Assembly (NCBI GenBank): GCA_017410325.1
Contig: JAFQRA010000025.1
Location: forward strand, 1-45,944
Direction of reading: 5' to 3'
DNA from: Clostridia bacterium
GTDB lineage: Bacteria; Bacillota; Clostridia; Oscillospirales; Acutalibacteraceae
Length of the DNA: 45,944 bases
The notes under the pieces were generated by a model that worked only from the letters and a program-made list of their open reading frames with translations, was not told the origin of the DNA and did no database searches. How positions within the stretch are numbered: the first letter of the stretch is position 1; each line of letters opens with the position of its first letter. This document shows, piece after piece, positions 40,279 through 45,944 of this stretch. The translations under genes were made by a program, and so were the position numbers.

Positions 40279-41323
40279 TGAATTATTAACACTTCAGTCA
40301 AGCTGGGAGTTTCTGAAAAGCACTCCCCTGCCCGTTGCGGTTTACGGCACGGGCAACGGCGCAGACCGTGTGTTTGATGAGTTTGAGAGATTGGGAATCA
40401 AGGCCTCGGCGGTTGTTGCAAGCGACGGCTTTGTGAGAAGCCGTACCTTTCACGGCTTTACGGTAAAATCCGTTTCACAGCTTGAAAACGAAATCGGAGA
40501 ATTTGCGGTTGCGCTGTGCTTTGCAAGCCCCCTGCCCGAAGTAATTGACAGCATAAAAAAGCTGAGTGAGAGACACAGGGTCGTTATGCCCTCCGTACCC
40601 GTTTACGGTGAGAATATTTTCAACAAAAAGTTTCTCAAAGACAATCTGACCGAGATAGAAAAAGCGTATTCATTGCTTGCCGATGAACAAAGCAAAAATG
40701 TTTTTATGAGCATTATCCGTTTCCAGATTACAGGTAAACTGAACTGCTGCTTTGAATGTGAAACGCCCAAAAGCGAGAGCTTTGAAATTCTCGGTTTAGG
40801 TGAAAACGAAAGCTTTCTTGACCTGGGTGCTTACCGCGGAGATACGGTTGAGGAATTTCTGACCTGCACGAAAGCCTTTGAGAAAATCGTTGCGGTTGAG
40901 CCCGATAAAAGGACTTTCAAAAAGCTTCGGACAAACTGTGAAAGCATAAAAAACTGCACTTTGCTCAACGCTGCGGTATGGTCGCGTGACTGCACGCTGG
41001 AATTTGACGGCAACAAGGGCCGCGGCGCAAGCGCAAAGACAGGCAAAGAAAAAATTGACGCTTTATGTGTTGACGGCTTTTTTGAGAAATACGGAAAATT
41101 CACATATATCAACATCGATATTGAGGGCGCAGAAAACGAAATGCTCAAAGGCGCACGCAACGCACTTAAAGCGAAACCGAAAATCTGTATGGCGGCCTAC
41201 CACAGGAGCGAGGACATTTTCGGGCTGATAAACGAAATTCACGCCATCAACCCCGATTACAGAATATATCTGCGGCATCACAGGCACATTTCATTCTGGG
41301 ACACAAACATCTACTGTATATGA
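40271..41323 (+). CDS. FkbM-family SAM-dependent methyltransferase
   Basis: A 350-residue enzyme. The N-terminal 110 residues form a Rossmann-like domain (VAVYGTGNGADRVFDEFERLGI at about 22-43) seen in some FkbM proteins. The methyltransferase domain has FLDLGAYRGDTVEEF (about 182-196, SAM-binding), IVAVEPDKRTFKKL (motif II), LLNAAVWS, and YINIDIEGAENEML (about 278-291), the FkbM signature with IDxEGAE. The C-terminal HHRHISFWDTNIYCI is also typical. FkbM enzymes O-methylate sugars and natural products. It overlaps the upstream phosphatase, and its stop overlaps an ATG of the following glycosidase-like gene, so a joint task on a glycan is plausible. Confidence 0.9.
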   Translation: MFNELLTLQSSWEFLKSTPLPVAVYGTGNGADRVFDEFERLGIKASAVVASDGFVRSRTFHGFTVKSVSQLENEIGEFAVALCFASPLPEVIDSIKKLSERHRVVMPSVPVYGENIFNKKFLKDNLTEIEKAYSLLADEQSKNVFMSIIRFQITGKLNCCFECETPKSESFEILGLGENESFLDLGAYRGDTVEEFLTCTKAFEKIVAVEPDKRTFKKLRTNCESIKNCTLLNAAVWSRDCTLEFDGNKGRGASAKTGKEKIDALCVDGFFEKYGKFTYINIDIEGAENEMLKGARNALKAKPKICMAAYHRSEDIFGLINEIHAINPDYRIYLRHHRHISFWDTNIYCI

Positions 41324-41340
41324 AAGAAGACGGTGATAAA

Positions 41341-43419
41341 ATGAACACTTATTTTAACGAAATTACGGCAAAGCCCGTTAACACTGTTGACGGCAAGGTA
41401 CTTTACAAAATTCCCGCAGGCGCAATGTGCGCTAACGGCGATTTGGGAGTTGTTTTCGACAACGACGAAACCGACCTTATTATCCACGTTTCAAAGTGCG
41501 ATTTCTGGAAATTCACACCCGGCGCACACAAGGACGGCGGCATCAAAGCCGTAGGCAGTATCCGCATTAAAAACGTTGACTTGTCGCAGTATAACATAAA
41601 GCAGTATATTGATAAGGGTCTGCTTGAGTGTACTTTTGCAAACGCTGAAACTGAGTTTTTTGTTGCGCCCGAAAACAGGATTTATTTTGAAATAAAGACA
41701 GAGTCCGAAAAAAAGCCGTGTGTTGAAATTGAAATTCCCGACACCTGCGGCTCTGTTAATTCCGATTTTAACGAAAACGGTGTTGCTTGCAAAATCCGAA
41801 AGTTTGAAGGCGAAAGCCTTGAACGTGATTCGGCCGTTGCTGTTGCCCTTAATAAAATCGGTACAGACGAAAAAGCCGCACGGTACTGCGTTGCGGTCGT
41901 TACGAATTTTGACAGCGAGGAGTATGCCGACAAGGCAGTTAAAATGGCTCTGGACTGCGACTATGCGGCCGACAAAGCGCGCACGGAAGAAAAATGGCAG
42001 AAATTCTTTGCCGCTTCAAGGGTAACTCTTGAGGACAAGGAAATTGAAAAGCACTACAATTTAAGCCTTTACCACCTTGCCGGCTGTATGGGCAACAAAG
42101 GCTTTCCGCCCGGACTTTTCGGCAACTTCATAACGGACGATTTCTTCCCCTGGGCGGGAGATTACCACATGAATTACAACTACGAGGCACCGTATTACTG
42201 CATATTCTCCGCCAACCACCCTGAGCTTTTTGACGGCTATATGACACCCGTTAACGAGATGACGGCTTACGCAGAGAAATTTGCAAAGCTCTTCGGCTGC
42301 GGCGGCTACGCCTTCCCCGTTAGCTTCGGCCCGAAGGCGCTTGACGTATTTTCACAGAAAGACTGCAAGGAGCACGGAATACTTTTCCTCGGCCAAAAAA
42401 GCAACGCCGCCTACGCCTGCGTAATTCCGATTATGCACTGGTATTCTACCCGCGACAAGGAATACGCCAAGGCAAACTACTACGATTTCGTGCTGAACAC
42501 GGCAAAATTCTGGGAGGATTACCTTGTAAAATCAAGGGGAAGATACGTAATTACAAAAGACGCTGCGCACGAAATTCCCTTCTACCGCGGCGAAAAGTTC
42601 CGTTACATAACGCACATCGGCCAATTAAACACAGTCAACGCCATCAACTCGCTTGGCCTTGTAAAAATGCTGTTCAAGGCGGTTTACGATATGGCAAAGG
42701 AGCTCGGACTGAGCGCCGAAAAATACGCGCTGTGGGAGGACATCAACAAGAATCTCAGCGATTTCCCGACCTTTATCAAGAACGGCAAAAGGTGTTTCAG
42801 ATATTCACGCTTCGGCATACGCTGGAGAGACGAAAACACTGTAGGTCTTCAGCACATATACCCTGCTTCGCAGATTGGCTTGAATTCGGACGAAAAGCTG
42901 CTTAAAATTGCCAAAAACTCATATTTCACAAACGACAGACGGCTTGACGACAACGGCTCAAATTCATACCTGCCCGCAGGTGCAAGAATCGGCGTTGACC
43001 CCGACTTTGTGATGGAAGGAATAAAGCAGAACATAAATGAATTTGCACTGCCCAACGGACTTTTCCGCCACCACGGCGGCGGTATAGAGCACCTGACTAT
43101 GGTTCCCGCAACGGTAAACGAAATGCTTATGCAAAGCTATGAAGGCATAATCAGGCTTTTCCCCTGCTGGAACAGAAAATCGAACGCTTCATTTGAAAAC
43201 TTACGTGCCGACGGTGCTTTTCTCGTTTCTGCCGCACTTGAAAACTCTCAGATAACTTCGGCAAAAATAAAGAGCCTTATCGGCAGAAAGTGCACCGTGG
43301 AAAACTGCGGCATCAAGCGTATAATAAGAGAAAGCGACAACAGCGAAATCAAGTTCAACAAAAACGGAAATACGGTTGAATTTGAAACGCAGGCAAACGA
43401 AACATATACTCTTATATGA
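41341..43419 (+). CDS. GH95-like (alpha/alpha)6-barrel glycoside hydrolase
   Basis: About 692 residues, no signal peptide. The N-terminal half is beta-rich (KIPAGAMCANGDLGVVFDN and on), then comes a helical barrel with HYNLSLYHLAGC (about 238-249), DDFFPWAGDYHMNYN, and a C-terminal region FRHHGGGIEHLTMVPATVNEML-QSYEGIIRLFP followed by LRADGAFLVSA. This last combination is characteristic of GH95 and related alpha-L-fucosidases/galactosidases. Whether the catalytic residues are kept needs an alignment. The ATG at 41341 is preceded by GACGGTGAT; an ATG at 41320 overlapping the FkbM stop (ATGA) is an alternative. Third gene of the operon. Confidence 0.78.
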   Translation: MNTYFNEITAKPVNTVDGKVLYKIPAGAMCANGDLGVVFDNDETDLIIHVSKCDFWKFTPGAHKDGGIKAVGSIRIKNVDLSQYNIKQYIDKGLLECTFANAETEFFVAPENRIYFEIKTESEKKPCVEIEIPDTCGSVNSDFNENGVACKIRKFEGESLERDSAVAVALNKIGTDEKAARYCVAVVTNFDSEEYADKAVKMALDCDYAADKARTEEKWQKFFAASRVTLEDKEIEKHYNLSLYHLAGCMGNKGFPPGLFGNFITDDFFPWAGDYHMNYNYEAPYYCIFSANHPELFDGYMTPVNEMTAYAEKFAKLFGCGGYAFPVSFGPKALDVFSQKDCKEHGILFLGQKSNAAYACVIPIMHWYSTRDKEYAKANYYDFVLNTAKFWEDYLVKSRGRYVITKDAAHEIPFYRGEKFRYITHIGQLNTVNAINSLGLVKMLFKAVYDMAKELGLSAEKYALWEDINKNLSDFPTFIKNGKRCFRYSRFGIRWRDENTVGLQHIYPASQIGLNSDEKLLKIAKNSYFTNDRRLDDNGSNSYLPAGARIGVDPDFVMEGIKQNINEFALPNGLFRHHGGGIEHLTMVPATVNEMLMQSYEGIIRLFPCWNRKSNASFENLRADGAFLVSAALENSQITSAKIKSLIGRKCTVENCGIKRIIRESDNSEIKFNKNGNTVEFETQANETYTLI

Positions 43420-43424
43420 CACAA

Positions 43425-43455
43425 AAGCAGTACAGCCGATTTGACTGTACTGCTT
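43425..43455. terminator. Terminator-like hairpin between convergent genes
   Basis: AAGCAGTACAG (43425-43435) and CTGTACTGCTT (43445-43455) form a perfect 11-base stem with a nine-base loop. The T tract is weak. Confidence 0.75.
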
Positions 43456-43464
43456 GAATATTTA

Positions 43465-43995
43465 CTAACAGATATTGAATTTTTTTGCATAGTCGGTAAC
43501 TGTTTTTGAAAAATGCTCATGCTTAAAATTGCGCTTAATATCCGAAATATCGATATAATAGCCTGCTTTGAGGTTTTGTATGATAGCTTCGGCAAGGAAG
43601 GCTTCAAAAACGTAATCGTCACTGAAGGCGGCTTCGATATCGGTGTTCATCCCCGTATTTATTCCGTTTACCGCGTGGCGGTATATTATGTTATGATGAC
43701 CCAGCTTTTCACCTGCCGTTTTCAGTGCGTTAAGACCCTCCACAATATTAGAAACCTTGTATTTTCCTTTAAACGCCACCTGTCTTTGTGTGCCGCACAA
43801 AACATTATCCACGGTTGTTTCAAGCACGTTCGCAAGGTCGGGCAGCAGAGCAGTATCGGGCAGCGTTTCTCCCCTCTCCCACTTGCTGACAGCCTGAAAC
43901 GATACACCGAGTCTTTCACCCAGTTCACTTTGTGTCAACCCTTTATCTGTTCGTAATAAAGCAATCTGTCTGCCGACAGCTTCGTTATCTATCAT
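43465..43995 (-). CDS. XRE-family transcriptional regulator with C-terminal domain
   Basis: A 176-residue regulator. The helix-turn-helix is at about residues 5-62 (LRTDKGLTQSELGERLGVSFQAVSKWERGETLPD), a typical Cro/CI domain. The C-terminal 110 residues (GLNALKTAGEKLGHHNIIYRHAVNGINTG and on) match the extension found in many Clostridia regulators of this type, probably for dimerisation or ligand sensing. The ATG at 43995 follows AAAGGA by eight bases; a GTG at 44013 lies within that site. Targets unknown. Confidence 0.9.
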   Translation of the reverse strand: MIDNEAVGRQIALLRTDKGLTQSELGERLGVSFQAVSKWERGETLPDTALLPDLANVLETTVDNVLCGTQRQVAFKGKYKVSNIVEGLNALKTAGEKLGHHNIIYRHAVNGINTGMNTDIEAAFSDDYVFEAFLAEAIIQNLKAGYYIDISDIKRNFKHEHFSKTVTDYAKKFNIC

Positions 43996-44021
43996 TTTTA
44001 AATTTCCTTTCACAAATAATT

Positions 44022-44066
44022 CAAGGCACCTTATAAGCGAATTATAAGATGCCTTGTTCGTTTTTT
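44022..44066. other. Hairpin upstream of the XRE gene
   Basis: CAAGGCA-CC-TTATAA and TTATAA-GA-TGCCTTG pair around GCGAA, followed on the plus strand by TTCGTTTTTTC. It looks like a plus-strand terminator, though no plus-strand gene precedes it; on the minus strand it lies in the leader of the XRE gene. Confidence 0.6.
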
Positions 44067-44124
44067 CAATAACCCGTTAAGTTATTTATGTTAAGGAAAA
44101 CTCAACCGATGCGGATTTTTTATA

Positions 44125-45261
44125 TTAATAATAAAACTCCGTATAATAGTGATAATCACCGCAATCGCATTCCTGATTGATGCCGAGAATAGCACAGAAG
44201 TAGTTGGCAATTGACCAGATAAAGCTCAAAAACCAATTGTCACTGTGGCAGATGCACCTGCATCTGTAATCTGTTCCGCAAAGGTCGCAGATATAATCAT
44301 AATCTTCGTCAATGTGCCAGTATTCGTCGAGCTCCAGTTCCTCGTGACCCGATATGTATTCTTCACAGGTGTTGCAGTAAACGCCCTCTGTATAACCGTG
44401 CTCGGTACAGTTGGACCAGGTTTCTTCCTCAAAAGCAAGGTCGGTATGTGTCACGCCATCGTCAGTAGTGTGAGTTACACGGCTGAATTTAATATCCGTA
44501 TCCGGCTCACAGTAATACGGATAAGCATTATGATAATAAGTTTCGCCTGCTTCAAGGATATAGTAAAGGCGGAAATCCATACCTACGCTGTCAGAATCGC
44601 CGCAAAGCCACTCCCCTTCTGCATTATAAAGGTCTGCTTCAAGGTCACTCAATTCATCATCCGAAGCGGATTCCAGAAGATAAAGACCCGTTTCCTCAGG
44701 AACAAATCTGAACCACATTTCTGTCTTAGATTTATCGTACTCCACTTGTGCGCCGACTGCCAGCTCATTGCCGATATATTTTGCTCCGCAAAGGCAGAAG
44801 CCGAGGAAATCAACCGTATCGTGCTCACAGACCTCACCGCAAACGGAACAGGTATCGCCGTCAAAGCTGTGACCGCACAGCAGCGTTATTTTATATTTGC
44901 TGACGGGAGCATCCTCATCGCCGTAAACACCAACGCAGAAATAATATGTTTTTCCTGCTTCAAATTCATATTCAAGGCGGAAATCACTTCCGTTTTCATC
45001 ATCCGATATTTGAAGCTCCTCGTCTGTTTCCGCAGCAAAAAGCCAGCAGTATGTATCCAAGTCTTCGGATTCAGCTTCAAGGATAAATACCGAATCGTGC
45101 TCGGGAGCAAATTTTACCGTTCTTTCTGTTACGGGGCTTACGGCAACCTCCAGTGTCTGACCAAGCGAAATTTCGTAGTCGTACACCTTTGCCGAAGCTG
45201 CAACGGATAAAGAGCAAATAAGCATTGCTGTTGCAAGGACGATTGACAATAATTTTTTCAT
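44125..45261 (-). CDS. Secreted Cys-rich protein with two beta-sandwich domains and C-terminal Cys tail
   Basis: A 378-residue exported protein; the signal peptide ends at ASA-KVY (about 24). Two related beta-sandwich (pre-peptidase C-terminal-like) domains: 27-128 and 165-262, both with VKFAPEHDSVFILEAES / WFRFVPEETGLYLLESAS and FEAGKTYYFCVGVYG / LEAGETYYHNAYPYY. Each is followed by Cys/His-rich segments (CGHSFDGDTCSVCGEVC at 129-145; CTEHGYTEGVYCNTCEEY at 285-302; CDLCG at 325-329). The C-terminus reads CRCICH (334-339), a Trp/Phe/Ile-rich stretch, and CDCGDYHY (365-372). I recall similar tails on other Clostridia secreted proteins. The cysteines suggest metal or disulfide stabilisation. 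Function unknown. Confidence 0.8.
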   Translation of the reverse strand: MKKLLSIVLATAMLICSLSVAASAKVYDYEISLGQTLEVAVSPVTERTVKFAPEHDSVFILEAESEDLDTYCWLFAAETDEELQISDDENGSDFRLEYEFEAGKTYYFCVGVYGDEDAPVSKYKITLLCGHSFDGDTCSVCGEVCEHDTVDFLGFCLCGAKYIGNELAVGAQVEYDKSKTEMWFRFVPEETGLYLLESASDDELSDLEADLYNAEGEWLCGDSDSVGMDFRLYYILEAGETYYHNAYPYYCEPDTDIKFSRVTHTTDDGVTHTDLAFEEETWSNCTEHGYTEGVYCNTCEEYISGHEELELDEYWHIDEDYDYICDLCGTDYRCRCICHSDNWFLSFIWSIANYFCAILGINQECDCGDYHYYTEFYY

Positions 45262-45340
45262 TTTCTTCTGTCTCCTTTTTAGATTTTTATTAAAAGCCTT
45301 TTACAGCTTATTAATCATAACAACTATCCTTAAAAAAGCG

Positions 45341-45363
45341 CCAATATTTTCCACCAATATTTT
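45341..45363. repeat. Short direct repeat upstream of the Cys-rich protein gene
   Basis: CCAATATTTT occurs at 45341-45350 and 45354-45363, period 13 bases, about 80-100 bases before the start codon at 45261. It may be a regulatory site or chance. Confidence 0.35.
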
Positions 45364-45404
45364 ATCACAGCATTTCAGACAAAGCAATTCATTTTATAAA
45401 AAAT

Positions 45405-45812
45405 TCACAGCTTTCTCGCCTTAATAACTATCGACAGCGGAAAGTGCTTTGCTTTAAAATCGGCGTAATAGCCCGAACTGAAGTCTGCTGATTTTTCGAG
45501 AACGGTTTCGCTTGTTTCTTCAACCACTCTTTCAACGGCAAAGCCTGCATTTGCCAGAGTGTTTATGTATGTTGACAGCTTACGGTTTTGCAGGGTTAAG
45601 GGATTACCGTACTTCTCAAAAGTGTAATAATCTTCTTCTAAATAATTGCCGCTGAAAACAATGCGTTCTTCGTTTGCAACTGTTCTGTTGCCGCCAGAAA
45701 TAGCAACGCTCTCCAAATCAACGCAATGCAGAAGCGGATGATCCCAAGAGAAAATATATGTGCCGCCTTGTTTTAAATACGATGCGGCATTTTTGATTGT
45801 TTTCTCAAGGTC
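45405..45812 (-). pseudogene. C-terminal remnant of a class I SAM-dependent methyltransferase
   Basis: The frame reads DLEKTIKNAASYLKQGGTYIFSWDHP (from 45812), a typical late part of a class I methyltransferase (helix then strand after motif III), then a strand-rich end closing with FPLSIVIKARKL. About 135 codons remain; the SAM-binding first half is absent. Upstream the sequence changes at 45812-45815 into the end of a Gfo/Idh/MocA gene. A TTG at 45716 is the first plausible start but has no clear ribosome binding site. Either a deletion relic or an assembly junction near the window edge. Confidence 0.55.
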
Positions 45813-45944
45813 TGTAGTCCGTCGATAATAGCCTGATTGTAAAGAATCTGGCTGCAGGGAACGGGAGCTTCGCCGTCTTCCTTGACTGCGTCAACAAAGG
45901 AGCGGATCTTGATATCGAAGCAGTCAACATCATTCTTCTTCATG
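45773..45944 (-). pseudogene. C-terminal end of a Gfo/Idh/MocA oxidoreductase, fused and running off the right edge
   Basis: Read from the right edge, the frame gives MKKNDVDCFDIKIRSFVDAV, then KEDGEAPVPCSQILYNQAIIDGL, the usual C-terminal stretch of Gfo/Idh/MocA dehydrogenases. Homology stops at about 45815; the frame then runs through methyltransferase DNA in a foreign frame to a stop at 45773-45775. The normal last residues (about 10-20) are missing. The start of the gene lies outside the window. Confidence 0.6.

Noticed and set aside
44245-45210. 321-codon plus-strand open frame
   Set aside because: Antisense of the Cys-rich secreted protein, which has signal peptide, repeats and start site; the plus frame shows none of these.
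37832-45944. One Gfo/Idh/MocA gene split by an insertion of the intervening 8 kb
   Set aside because: Both fragments are on the minus strand but the N-terminal piece lies downstream of the C-terminal piece, the wrong order for a split gene.

Overview
The window looks like a chromosomal segment of a low-to-mid-GC Gram-positive gut-type bacterium of the class Clostridia (Oscillospirales-like). Reasons seen in the sequence: strong AGGAGG-type ribosome binding sites, TTGACA/TATAAT promoters with 17-base spacers, lipoproteins with Thr/Glu-rich linkers, a BlaI/M56 pair, a LytTR-DUF3021 pair, YfhO, and several plant- or host-glycan glycosidases. The taxonomic call is inference; no rRNA is present.

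Layout. 1-1.7 kb: a large serine recombinase that has lost its catalytic domain, followed by a two-hairpin repeat. 1.7-4.7 kb (minus): exported metallophosphoesterase plus GH4 alpha-galactosidase, then a small membrane protein. 4.75-7.95 kb (plus): BlaI-type repressor with a clustered operator and an M56 BlaR1-like membrane peptidase with an unusual large outer domain. 7.97-9.8 kb (minus): MltG-like transglycosylase and a lipoprotein. 9.8-11.3 kb: tRNA-Ala(CGC), three more two-hairpin repeats, a mini pyrophosphatase-like gene and an unknown gene. 11.3-18 kb: two exported glycerophosphodiesterases, a clan-A glycosidase-like protein, a secreted three-domain protein, a geranylgeranyl-reductase-like flavoprotein and a small XRE regulator. 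18.1-26.3 kb (minus): ceramidase-like protein / DegT aminotransferase / secreted PHP phosphoesterase operon, and a GPH sugar transporter with a GH78 rhamnosidase. 26.5-30.2 kb (plus): YfhO membrane protein and a second clan-A glycosidase-like paralogue. 30.2-34.6 kb (minus): lipoprotein plus exported metallophosphoesterase, then an ABC transporter / LytTR / DUF3021 operon with a recognisable LytTR operator. 34.7-36.5 kb: a secreted protein made of three near-identical 125-residue units, bracketed by direct repeats and preceded by a leader that can form two exclusive hairpins. 36.6-43.4 kb: PHP phosphoesterase, relics of two genes fused by deletion, a lipoprotein, and an overlapping phosphatase / FkbM methyltransferase / GH95-like operon. 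43.4-45.9 kb (minus): XRE regulator, Cys-rich secreted protein, and at the right edge another pair of gene ends fused together.

The common theme is cell-surface and extracellular chemistry: three metallophosphoesterases, two GDPDs and two PHP proteins (four of the seven with clear export signals and one more with an N-terminal membrane segment), about five glycosidase-family proteins, a sugar symporter, and many exported proteins of unknown function. No complete transposon, prophage or CRISPR array was seen. The most unusual items are the two-hairpin repeat family with conserved ends but changing stems, the triplicated secreted protein cassette, the two glycosidase-like paralogues sharing a three-cysteine motif, and the gene-fusion junctions that involve Gfo/Idh/MocA genes.
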